DNA of 29,347 bases, from contig JAWODW010000057.1 in NCBI GenBank assembly GCA_046483065.1, positions 1 to 29,347 on the forward strand, in the 5' to 3' direction. This document shows, piece after piece, positions 23,391 through 29,347 of this stretch. A program made the translations under genes and the position numbers. Numbering within the stretch: position 1 is the first letter of the stretch; every line of letters starts with the position of its first letter. Below the pieces are notes generated by a model. It did not search any database. It was not told the DNA's origin and was given only the letters and a program-made list of their open reading frames with translations. This stretch comes from JAWVYT01 sp046483065. GTDB taxonomy: Bacteria > Gemmatimonadota > Gemmatimonadetes > Longimicrobiales > RSA9.

Positions 23391-23870
23391 TCAGAAGGAG
23401 GTGGAGGTGTACTCGATGGGCACCGAGTAGGTGCCCGGCGCGTCCAGCGTCCAGTCCAGCGCCAGCCGGTAGTACACGGTGACCGTGGTGGCCCCGCTAC
23501 CCTCGGCCAGGAGCTGGGCCGTGGTGCCGAGAGGGGCCCAGCTCGCGGAGCCCTGCACCCGGACCAGGATGTCGTTCACCGGCTTGCCGTAGCCACCCAT
23601 GTCCGCTGCGGATGCCTGGACGAAGAGCTGCCAGTTCTGCCGGTTCTTGTTCCTGGGCTCGATGGTGATGGACACGCCCCCGTGCTCCACCCACCCCGCC
23701 TCGAAGTCCAGCTGGGCCGGGGCCGGGAAGAGGATGTCCGGCGGCGCCACCGTCACGTTGGCCGACGGGCCACCGCCGCCGGGTGGCCCCTGGGCGACGA
23801 GGGTGCCGGGGGCGGCAATGAGGAGGAGAACGGCGGCCCCGAGGATTCCGCTCCACACGCGGGCGGTCAT
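23391..23870 (-). CDS. Secreted subunit (minor pilin or adhesin-like)
   Basis: The 159-residue exported protein has a signal peptide ending near TLVAQ (residue 27), a Gly/Pro linker, then a beta-rich domain: LDFEAGWVEHGGVSITIEP, NWQLFVQASAADMGGYG, DILVRVQGSASWAPLG, TTVTVYYRLALDWTLDAPG, YSVPIEYTSTSF. The ending is the same 'G.Y.v.i.Y....' strand as the pilin-like protein at 24704 and spore-coat-U-type subunits. There are no cysteines in the mature part. ATG 23870 overlaps the chaperone stop as ATGA, with GGAGGTG upstream, and the barrel gene follows after 3 nt. A tip or minor subunit is inferred from its place next to the barrel gene. Confidence 0.7.
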   Translation of the reverse strand: MTARVWSGILGAAVLLLIAAPGTLVAQGPPGGGGPSANVTVAPPDILFPAPAQLDFEAGWVEHGGVSITIEPRNKNRQNWQLFVQASAADMGGYGKPVNDILVRVQGSASWAPLGTTAQLLAEGSGATTVTVYYRLALDWTLDAPGTYSVPIEYTSTSF

Positions 23871-24691
23871 GGCCGCACCTCCAGCATCGCCTGCCCCCCG
23901 GCCAGATAGTCGGCGCCGAAGTCCAGGATTCCCACCAGCACGTAGCGACCGGGCTCCAGCGTCACCCCGTTCAGAGGCACCCGGATACGCCGCTGCCGAC
24001 CCGGAAGCACCCGGAACGACTCCACCGGGACCACCCCGACAACCTCGCCCTCCAGGCTCCGGATCTCGATCTCACCCTCCACGTCCAGCGGACCCCGGCC
24101 CTCGTTGGCGAACGCCAGCAGGGCCGCCGGCTCGGCCGTGGTGTCAGCCGCCATCCCCACCACGCGGCCCTCCCCGGCCAGCACGCCGGAGGTGGCGATG
24201 ATCTTCGCCCCGATCCGCTGCGCCACTGTGATCCCCGTCGGCGCCTGCGTGCGGCGCTCCACGAACACCACCGCCCAGCACGTGCCCGCCTCCGGTCGGA
24301 CCCGGACCCGAACCTCGGCGATTCCACCGGCGGGAATACTCAGTTGATCCGGGAACACCTCCAGGCGACCCTCGCACGAGCTCGGATGCTCGCCGAACGG
24401 GAAGTACTGGTGGTCGCCCGCGGCGTCCCGGTCGTAGTCGTTCACGTACACGGTCAGGTCCAGCGGATCGGACGCCTGGTTCTGTACCGTCAGTGTCTGC
24501 GTTCCCACACTCGAGCCCAGCTCCAGCTGCACCTGCACCGGGTACACCGAGAACTGAGCACGCGCCTGTACCGGCACCGCCAACAGAAGCACCAGGGCCA
24601 GGTACCGGAACGCGCCGAAGCGACCCCCGGTCCTGCCGGGAGCCGCTCGGCGCGTTTCCGCACCCGCACTCATGATCGCCCGCAGTGCCAT
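23867..24691 (-). CDS. Periplasmic pilus-assembly chaperone-like protein (PapD/FimC-like)
   Basis: The 274-residue protein carries a signal peptide (cleavage after QARA, residue 45), then two Ig-like domains. The first opens FSVYPVQVQLELGSSVGTQTLTVQN..., with LEVFPDQLSIPAGGIAEVRVRV and CWAVVFVERR, the order of PapD-type chaperones (edge strand, 'P....l..g..q.vRv', 'y.v.f.e'). The second is seen as LLAFANEGRGPLDVEGEIEIRS and FRVLPGRQRRIRVPL. The invariant Arg and Lys of PapD that anchor the subunit C-terminus are not obvious, so this is a divergent, archaic-like chaperone. Two cysteines (in SSCEG and TCWAV) may pair. ATG 24691 has GGAAG upstream and follows the pilin stop by 12 nt. Confidence 0.75.
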   Translation of the reverse strand: MALRAIMSAGAETRRAAPGRTGGRFGAFRYLALVLLLAVPVQARAQFSVYPVQVQLELGSSVGTQTLTVQNQASDPLDLTVYVNDYDRDAAGDHQYFPFGEHPSSCEGRLEVFPDQLSIPAGGIAEVRVRVRPEAGTCWAVVFVERRTQAPTGITVAQRIGAKIIATSGVLAGEGRVVGMAADTTAEPAALLAFANEGRGPLDVEGEIEIRSLEGEVVGVVPVESFRVLPGRQRRIRVPLNGVTLEPGRYVLVGILDFGADYLAGGQAMLEVRP

Positions 24692-24703
24692 TGTCGCTTC
24701 TTC

Positions 24704-25174
24704 CTAGTTCGCGACCACCGTGTAGGTGATCGTCCCCGTGTACGCACCCGGACCGTGCTTCGAGATGTCCGCCTCCGTACGGAAGTTGATCGGCTGCGCC
24801 GCATGCACGCCACGGGTCAGCGTGGTCGCATCCAGCACCGTCACGGCCGTCGCGCCCACCGCCGCCCACGTGCCACCCGCGTTCTGCACCTCGAGCGCCA
24901 GGTCGTTCGAACCCGCCAGCGTCAATGCGCCACCGGTCACCTCCACCGAGTGCGGCACGTTGCCTCGCGTGTCCACCGTGGTCGACGCCGTCACCGTCTG
25001 CGTGGCGTTGCTCACCAGGTCGAACGCGTCCTCCGCAATGGCAAGGTCCGTCGCATTCGCGATGGACAGCACCTGCGGGATGTTCACCGTCGCGTTCCCG
25101 TTCACCGACTGGGCCGCCACGTCCGTCGCGCCGAACGCCGCCATCGCCAAGGCTGCAATCATCAGCTTCTTCAT
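24704..25174 (-). CDS. Pilin-like secreted major subunit
   Basis: The 156-residue protein begins MKKLMIAALAMAAFGATDVAAQ, a clear signal peptide cut near residue 22. The mature part is Thr/Val/Ala-rich, cysteine-free and beta-predicted: NATVNIPQVLSIANATDLAIAE, VTASTTVDTRGNVPHSVEVTGG, TLTRGVHAAQPINFRTEADIS, and the last strand YTGTITYTVVAN. It resembles spore-coat-U/chaperone-usher subunits. GGAG 8 nt upstream favours ATG 25174; an in-frame ATG at 25207 would add a tail before the signal. As the first gene of the operon, with a long leader holding inverted repeats, it is probably the most abundant product. Confidence 0.8.
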   Translation of the reverse strand: MKKLMIAALAMAAFGATDVAAQSVNGNATVNIPQVLSIANATDLAIAEDAFDLVSNATQTVTASTTVDTRGNVPHSVEVTGGALTLAGSNDLALEVQNAGGTWAAVGATAVTVLDATTLTRGVHAAQPINFRTEADISKHGPGAYTGTITYTVVAN

Positions 25175-25185
25175 CGTTCGCTCCA

Positions 25186-25246
25186 TTGCCTCAAGTGTCA
25201 GTCTCATCCGCTTGTCGTTCCATGTCTCCAGCCATCATTGAGGCAA
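25186..25246 (-). promoter_or_regulatory. Inverted repeat in the pilin-operon leader
   Basis: TTGCCTCAA (25186-25194) and TTGAGGCAA (25238-25246) are perfect 9-bp arms 43 nt apart. In the reverse-strand mRNA the stem can extend to include bases next to the GGAG ribosome site of the pilin gene (CC..TTGCCTCAA with TTGAGGCAATGG). It could control translation or bind a dimeric regulator. Confidence 0.5.
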
Positions 25247-25319
25247 GGCCGGGGCCATAAAGGCCCAATATCGCTAAAGTGTTTTACACCAACCACTTGG
25301 CCACAACCCAGGGCTGCGA

Positions 25320-25351
25320 GTGCGCACTTTTTATCAATACTTTTTGCGCAC
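25320..25351 (-). promoter_or_regulatory. Symmetric AT-rich upstream element of the pilin operon
   Basis: GTGCGCA (25320-25326) and TGCGCAC (25345-25351) bracket an AT-rich centre with two ACTTTTT tracts. It lies about 150 nt upstream of the pilin start in the only AT-rich stretch of this region and is likely a protein-binding site. No clear -35/-10 pair could be fixed between it and the gene. Confidence 0.4.
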
Positions 25352-25483
25352 CTGTCGCCGTTTTTACCATACCCCTGGACGGCCTGTGTTGGTGGGGAAA
25401 GCGGCGGGAATGGGGGTTCGGGGTGTAAGGAAAGTGGACACCGGTTGCCGGGGGGGTGGTCGAGGGGCTAGAGTTGGGGCGCG

Positions 25484-26131
25484 ATGAATGTGGAGCTGAG
25501 CGATCTGTTGACGTGCCCGCGGTGCGGGCCGACGTACGGACTGGTGCTGCTGCCGTACGAGTCGGAGGACCGTCGGGTACGATCCGGGGTTCTGGGGTGC
25601 GCGAACTGTCGGGAGCGGTACGCCATCGAGGGTGGTGTGGCGGACCTGCGTGTGGGGGATCCCGACCCTGACCCCGACCGCGAGTCCGACCCCGACCCCG
25701 AAGGCGAACCGCCGGCCGAGCCGGCGGTTCGCCTTGCGGGCCTCCTGGGCCTGGCGGAGGCCCGGGGGGCGGTGCTGGTTGCGGGTCCCGAGGCGGCGCG
25801 GGCGGCGGATCTGTCGGCGCTGGTGGAGGGTGTGGAGGTGGTGGCGGTGACGGACCGGGAGCCCGGGGTTGGGCCGGGTGAGGCGGGTGGGGGCGGGGTC
25901 TCGCGGGTTCGGATCGATCGTGTGATTCCGTTCCGGAGCGGCTCTCTGCGGGGCGTGGCGCTCACGGGCGGGTGGTCGTCGCTGGTGGAGGAGGGAGCGC
26001 GGGTGCTGGGTCGCGAGGGGCGGCTGGTGCTGGCCCCGTCGCCGGTGGGCGTGGCTGAGCGGCTGGCGGAGGCGGGGCTGAGGGTGGTGGCGGCGGAGGC
26101 GGGTGTGGTGGTGGCAGTCCGTTCCCCCTGA
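25484..26131 (+). CDS. Trm112-like zinc-finger protein with degenerate C-terminal domain
   Basis: The 215-residue protein begins with a Trm112-type zinc ribbon: CPRC (11-14) and CANC (39-42), with LSDLLTCPRCGPTYGLVLLP and YAIEGGVADLRV. Such domains activate methyltransferases or head larger methyltransferase-like proteins. An acidic DPDPD-type linker (residues 57-75) joins it to a C-terminal half with Rossmann-like pieces (GAVLVAGPEAARAADL, LVEEGARVLGREGRLVLAPSP), recalling the end of class I methyltransferases but lacking the SAM-binding Gly-rich loop. Function is therefore uncertain. A perfect 15-bp hairpin lies in the linker DNA. The TPR gene follows 73 nt later. Confidence 0.7.
   Translation: MNVELSDLLTCPRCGPTYGLVLLPYESEDRRVRSGVLGCANCRERYAIEGGVADLRVGDPDPDPDRESDPDPEGEPPAEPAVRLAGLLGLAEARGAVLVAGPEAARAADLSALVEGVEVVAVTDREPGVGPGEAGGGGVSRVRIDRVIPFRSGSLRGVALTGGWSSLVEEGARVLGREGRLVLAPSPVGVAERLAEAGLRVVAAEAGVVVAVRSP
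25701..25735. repeat. Perfect 15-bp palindromic hairpin inside the Trm112-like gene
   Basis: Arms 25701-25715 and 25721-25735 (AAGGCGAACCGCCGG and its exact complement) close a 5-nt CCGAG loop. It encodes part of the linker between the zinc ribbon and the C-terminal half (EGEPPAEPAVRLA), directly after CCCGACC repeats encoding DPDPD. Confidence 0.8.
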
Positions 26132-26204
26132 TTGCGTGGCCCGGGGCCCATTTCTATCTTTTCGTATTCCGTCGCACCCCGGTGGTCCTCCCGCATCGAG
26201 TCCC

Positions 26205-26639
26205 ATGGACTTTCTGAAGAAGCTGTTTCACGCACCGGACGACGAATCCGAGGTCGACTATTACCGCGAGGGCGTCGATCTGCTGAAGGCAGGTCGGTAC
26301 CACGAGGCGCTGACATCGTTTCGTCTGGCGCAGCGGTCTGCGCCGCGGGACCTGGCGATCCAGCAGCAGATCGCGATCACGTATACGCGGATCGGCATGA
26401 CGGACGAAGCGAAGAAGACGTACGAAGCGGTCCTGGAGCAGGAGCCGACGGCCGGCGGTGCCCACTACGGCCTGGCGTTCCTGGAGTTGCGGGAAGGTGA
26501 CCGGGCCGCGGCGGTGGAGCACCTGCGCCGGTTCCTGGCATCGCCGCCGGACCGGCCGGAAGCGGCGCGGCACGTGGAGCACGCCCGTGAGACGTTGGCG
26601 CGGCTGGAGGACGAATCTGTGGAGAACGTGAGCTCATGA
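26205..26639 (+). CDS. TPR-repeat protein
   Basis: The 144-residue cytoplasmic protein starts MDFLKKLFHAPDDESEVDYY and contains about three tetratricopeptide repeats: YREGVDLLKAGRYHEALTSFRLAQRSAP, AIQQQIAITYTRIGMTDEAKKTYEAVLEQEP and AHYGLAFLELREGDRAAAVEHLRRFL. Such repeats form a helical scaffold for protein-protein contact. I chose ATG 26205, where the repeats and hydrophobic start begin; upstream in-frame codons belong to the intergenic gap. Its stop overlaps the OsmC start (ATGA), so the two are translated together. A partner cannot be named. Confidence 0.85.
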   Translation: MDFLKKLFHAPDDESEVDYYREGVDLLKAGRYHEALTSFRLAQRSAPRDLAIQQQIAITYTRIGMTDEAKKTYEAVLEQEPTAGGAHYGLAFLELREGDRAAAVEHLRRFLASPPDRPEAARHVEHARETLARLEDESVENVSS

Positions 26640-27043
26640 GCGAGATGCTGGTGGAGGCGCGCTGGGACGGCGAGCAGCGGTTCGAAGCGGTCGGTCAGGG
26701 CGGCGTCCCGGTAACGGTGGACGGCAGCAAGGCGCTGGGTCCGTCACCCATGGAGTCGGTCCTGGTGGGGCTGGCGTCGTGCATGGGTGTGGACGTGGTG
26801 GAGATATTGAACAAAATGCGCGTCGCCTTCAGCGATCTGGCGGTGCGCGTGGAAGGTGATCGGCGCCCGGATCCCCCCAGGCGCTATACGGCGATCCGCC
26901 TGACCTACGAGGTGTCGGGCGTGGCCGAGGGAGCGAAGGAGAAGCTCCAGCGGGCCGTGGAACTATCGCGGGACAAGTACTGCAGCGTGCTGCACAGCTT
27001 GCGCCCGGACATCGAGGTCTCCATCCGAATCGAGACCGACTGA
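26636..27043 (+). CDS. OsmC/Ohr family protein
   Basis: OsmC/Ohr proteins are thiol peroxidases that reduce organic hydroperoxides. The 135-residue protein has both redox cysteines, Cys49 (GLASCMGVDVVEIL) and Cys116 (DKYCSVLHSL), in the usual setting, with GPSPMESVLVG before the first. This shorter YhfA-like form is common, and some members have other roles. The start ATG overlaps the TPR gene stop by four bases and the acyl-CoA ligase starts 32 nt downstream, suggesting one operon. Confidence 0.9.
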   Translation: MSEMLVEARWDGEQRFEAVGQGGVPVTVDGSKALGPSPMESVLVGLASCMGVDVVEILNKMRVAFSDLAVRVEGDRRPDPPRRYTAIRLTYEVSGVAEGAKEKLQRAVELSRDKYCSVLHSLRPDIEVSIRIETD

Positions 27044-27075
27044 AGGACTGAACTCACTCCAACCGGAGACATGCC

Positions 27076-28872
27076 ATGGCGACGGTTCCGGAAACGACCC
27101 GCCAGTACGCCGCCAATCCTGTGGATCTGCCCACGGGCACGCTGGTCGAGATTTTCTTCGACGCGGTCGAGACCATCGATAGTGCAGACGCGATGCAGCG
27201 CCGTGTGGGCGAGGGCAACTGGGAGTCCATCTCCCACGCCGACGTCCTGGTCCGGGTACGGCGGATGGCGCTGGGGCTGGAGGCCGTGGGGCTGGAGCCT
27301 GGCCAGCGGGTGGCGATCCTGTCGGAGAACCGGCCGGAGTGGGCGCTGGCGGACTGGGCGGCGCTCTGTTCCGGGATCACGGACGTGCCGATCTACGACA
27401 CGCTACCGAGCAACCAGGTGGAGTACATCCTGAACGATGCGGAGATCCGACTGATCTTCGTGTCGAACCGGCAGCAGCTGGACAAGGTGCTGGCGATCTG
27501 GGACGAGGTCCCGTCGCTGGAGTGGGCGGTGCTGTTCGATGGTGCGGCGGAGGACGACCGGGTCATCTCGCTGTCGGCGCTGATGGAGAAGGGCGCGGCG
27601 GCCGAGGAGGACCGGGGCGCCGGGTTCAAGGAGCGGGCACTGCGGACGAAGCCCGACGACGTGGCCACCATGCTTTACACCTCCGGCACCACGGGACGGC
27701 CGAAGGGCGTGCTGCTCTCGCATTACAACATCTACAGCAACGTCATGGCGGTGCAGACGATGTTCGAGGCGGACACGTCGGACACGGCCACGAGCTTCCT
27801 GCCGTTGAGCCATATCCTGGAGCGGATGGTGGACTACTGGTTGTTCGCGAACGGGGTGACGGTTGCGTACGTGCACGACATCGACCTGGTGGCCGACTCG
27901 CTGGTGGAGGTCCGTCCGACCATCGCGGTCTCGACGCCCCGGCTGTACGAGAAGGTGTACGACAAGGTCATGAGCCAGACGGGGGTGAAGGGGAAGCTGG
28001 TGGCGTGGGCCGGGCGGGTGGCGAACACGTGGACGGACGCGAAGCTCTCGGGCGGGTCGCCGGGGCTGGTGACATCGATCCAGCACGGCATCGCCGACCG
28101 CCTGGTCTTCAAGAAGATCCGGGGCCGGATCGGTGGCCGGCTCCGCTTCTTCATCTCCGGCGGTGCACCGCTCGCGCACCACGTGGCCAAATTCTTCTAC
28201 GGCGCCGGCGTGCTGATTCTGGAGGGCTACGGGCTCACCGAGACGTCGCCGGTGACGAACGTGAACACGGAGCAGGACATGCGGCTCGGCACGGTGGGCA
28301 AGCCGGTGCCAGGTACGGAGGTTTCCATCGCCGAGGACGGCGAGATCCTGGTCCGGGGCCCCCAGGTCATGCAGGGGTATTACAACCTCCCGGACGCCAC
28401 GGCGGAGGCCATCGACCCGGATGGCTGGTTCCACACGGGTGATATCGGCGAGATCGACGGGGACGGGTTCCTGAAGATCACGGATCGGAAGAAGGACCTG
28501 ATCGTGACCGCCGGCGGCAAGAACATTGCGCCACAACCCATCGAGAACCGTGTGAAGCAGAGCCCGTTCATCGATGAGGCGGTGATAGTGGGCGATCGTC
28601 GCCCTTACACTGTGCTGCTGCTGGTCCCGAACGACGAGAAGCTGACGGAGTGGGCGTCGGCCCAGGAGATCGAGGCCAGCGGCGAGGCACTGCTGAGCGA
28701 CGACCAGGCGATGGCGAAGATGAAGGAAGAGTCGTTGGGCAACCTGGAAGGATTCGCCCGGTACGAGCGGCCGAAGAAGATTGCGCTGCTGTCGGCCGAG
28801 TTCACGGTCGAAGGCGGTGAGCTGACGCCGACGCTAAGGAGTATTTCTAAAGGCATCCGGATGAGGAGGTAA
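27076..28872 (+). CDS. Long-chain fatty acid--CoA ligase (AMP-forming)
   Basis: The 598-residue enzyme activates long-chain fatty acids to acyl-CoA via an acyl-adenylate. It shows the P-loop YTSGTTGRPKG (201-211), the linker motif GYGLTETSPV, GWFHTGDIGEIDGDGFLKITDRKKDLI and the C-terminal TAGGKNIAPQPIEN, the pattern of FadD15-type (long-chain synthetase) ligases. The catalytic C-terminal lysine region is shortened as usual in this group: TPTLRSISKGIRMRR. Length is normal. ATG 27076 is preceded by CCGGAGACATGCC, with GGAG at good spacing. The gene ends directly at the tandem-repeat block and AT-rich accessory DNA. Confidence 0.93.
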   Translation: MATVPETTRQYAANPVDLPTGTLVEIFFDAVETIDSADAMQRRVGEGNWESISHADVLVRVRRMALGLEAVGLEPGQRVAILSENRPEWALADWAALCSGITDVPIYDTLPSNQVEYILNDAEIRLIFVSNRQQLDKVLAIWDEVPSLEWAVLFDGAAEDDRVISLSALMEKGAAAEEDRGAGFKERALRTKPDDVATMLYTSGTTGRPKGVLLSHYNIYSNVMAVQTMFEADTSDTATSFLPLSHILERMVDYWLFANGVTVAYVHDIDLVADSLVEVRPTIAVSTPRLYEKVYDKVMSQTGVKGKLVAWAGRVANTWTDAKLSGGSPGLVTSIQHGIADRLVFKKIRGRIGGRLRFFISGGAPLAHHVAKFFYGAGVLILEGYGLTETSPVTNVNTEQDMRLGTVGKPVPGTEVSIAEDGEILVRGPQVMQGYYNLPDATAEAIDPDGWFHTGDIGEIDGDGFLKITDRKKDLIVTAGGKNIAPQPIENRVKQSPFIDEAVIVGDRRPYTVLLLVPNDEKLTEWASAQEIEASGEALLSDDQAMAKMKEESLGNLEGFARYERPKKIALLSAEFTVEGGELTPTLRSISKGIRMRR

Positions 28873-28885
28873 TCCTCTAAAGAGG

Positions 28886-28995
28886 GTCGTCTTCCAGAGA
28901 GGGCGACCTCCAGAGAAGACAATCTTCCAGGGAAGGCGTCTTCCAGAGAAGGCGGCCTTCCAGAGAAGGCGTTCTTCCAGGGAAGACGTTCTCCT
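28886..28995. repeat. Tandem 16-17 bp mini-hairpin repeats
   Basis: Six imperfect units of the form CTTCCAGAGAAGGCG are spaced 16, 17, 16, 17 and 17 bp (CCAG at 28894, 28910, 28927, 28943, 28960, 28977). Each unit is a small inverted repeat, CTTC-CAGA-GAAG or CTTCC-AGG-GAAG. They begin 14 nt after the ligase stop and mark the switch from high-GC to AT-rich DNA. Confidence 0.8.
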
Positions 28996-29347
28996 ATTTG
29001 ATTTTTAATTATCTGATGATCTCAAAAGGCGTTCAGGAGAACAACAATCAGGAACAGGAAGGATAGAATTAAGTTTTGTAGATCTTGATTTATTTGAAGC
29101 ATATTTCCTTCCTTTCTTAAATTTAACATTTCATGTAAATTATCAACCTTTGTTATTCTTATGACGAATTTATCGCCAAAATTGTTCCTGATTTCTTCTT
29201 TTTCCCCCCTGGAAATCTTAGGGCTCGTCTAGATTGGGTTGACGTATTACAGAACAAAAAAACGCGTTGTTGATTTTGGGTGTCAACCCCGTAATAAAAA
29301 TATTGAGGTGTGCCACCCTTCAGCCGCAGGGCTGCCTGAGTAGTTAC
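28996..29347. other. AT-rich accessory segment
   Basis: Base composition falls sharply compared with the rest of the window. Apart from the tiny ORF listed separately, no complete gene is seen. An 8-bp inverted repeat GGGTTGAC (29236-29243) / GTCAACCC (29282-29289) encloses an inner AACAA/TTGTT stem, and CAGCC/GGCTG lies at about 29322-29335. The reverse frame is open from 29228 to 29022, with a protein-like stretch (EEIRNNFGDKFVIRITKVD) lacking a start codon, so it may be a gene remnant. Confidence 0.5.
29022..29102 (-). CDS. Tiny single-pass membrane protein ORF (26 aa)
   Basis: An ATG at 29102 with a very strong AAGGAAGG ribosome site immediately upstream opens a 26-residue frame: a polar start MLQINQDLQN, then a hydrophobic segment LILSFLFLIVVLLNAF ending at the stop. 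It could be a small membrane protein or toxin-like peptide of the accessory segment. The same frame continues open upstream (to 29228, with an ATG at 29129), so it may instead be the C-terminal tail of a broken larger membrane-anchored protein. Codon use is AT-rich, unlike the chromosome. No family is recognised. Confidence 0.4.
   Translation of the reverse strand: MLQINQDLQNLILSFLFLIVVLLNAF

Noticed and set aside
21312..23909. 865-aa open frame on the + strand antisense to the barrel gene
   Set aside because: It is a shadow of the high-GC barrel and subunit genes: its protein is Gly/Arg/Glu/His-rich low complexity without domains, while the reverse-strand genes have signal peptides, starts and operon spacing.
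25484..26131. Complete class I methyltransferase
   Set aside because: The C-terminal half lacks the Gly-rich SAM-binding loop and following acidic residue; only the Trm112-like zinc ribbon is clear.
28886..28995. Possible CRISPR array
   Set aside because: Units are 16-17 bp back to back with no unique spacers and no cas genes.
1..29347. tRNA or rRNA genes
   Set aside because: No T-arm GGTTCGAATCC-type sequence with matching acceptor arms and no conserved rRNA segments were seen by eye.

Overview
The window is high-GC bacterial chromosome with dense gene packing, many GTG starts and very strong G/C preference at third codon positions. Gene content fits a Gram-negative, probably aerobic bacterium: outer-membrane barrel protein, lipoprotein, class A penicillin-binding protein, class II fumarase, iron permease, GTP cyclohydrolase I. 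Gemmatimonadota is my best guess from overall style, but no phylogenetic marker here proves it. Both edges (1-244 and 28873-29347) are clearly less GC-rich and look like accessory DNA.

Layout. 1-336: N-terminus of an AAA ATPase gene running off the left edge, overlapping a stub of a high-GC gene. 343-2649: AI-2E-type permease and type-2 ferredoxin-NADP reductase. 2650-2890: hairpin-rich repeat array. 2891-5055: iron operon (lipoprotein, then FTR1 permease) behind a Fur-like palindrome. 5173-6499: two tandem paralogous genes of unknown function. 6640-7647: thioredoxin reductase. 7763-10631: pteridine-reductase-like SDR and PBP1A, reverse strand. 10754-13145: SDR and fumarase, separated by a leader with three copies of an 18-bp element. 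13172-15767: ArsR-type regulator, a DUF6941-like protein, PIG-L deacetylase and endonuclease IV. 15768-16889: a gene-free kilobase with a second hairpin array, then a stand-alone structured RNA with its own promoter and terminator and a 6S-like fold. 16890-19028: pterin operon. 19199-25174: a cluster of secreted beta-rich subunits, a PapD-like chaperone and an outer-membrane barrel protein. 25484-28872: Trm112-like protein, TPR protein, OsmC protein and long-chain acyl-CoA ligase. 28873-29347: mini-hairpin tandem repeats and AT-rich DNA with a tiny membrane-protein ORF.

How genes work together. The pterin operon (PTPS with the animal-type Cys-x5-His spacing, GTP cyclohydrolase I, SDR, QueD-type PTPS) contains what is needed for GTP to tetrahydrobiopterin plus a separate 7-deazaguanine branch enzyme; a PTR1-like SDR lies 6 kb away. 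The 20-25 kb cluster reads as a chaperone-usher-like surface-fibre system: pilin, chaperone, second subunit and a large barrel protein with an Ig-like N-terminal domain and two C-terminal SdrD/Cna-B-like domains, plus one convergent subunit gene and one decayed subunit. This cluster, the 6S-like RNA and the CCTGTTGC-linked hairpin arrays are the most unusual items.
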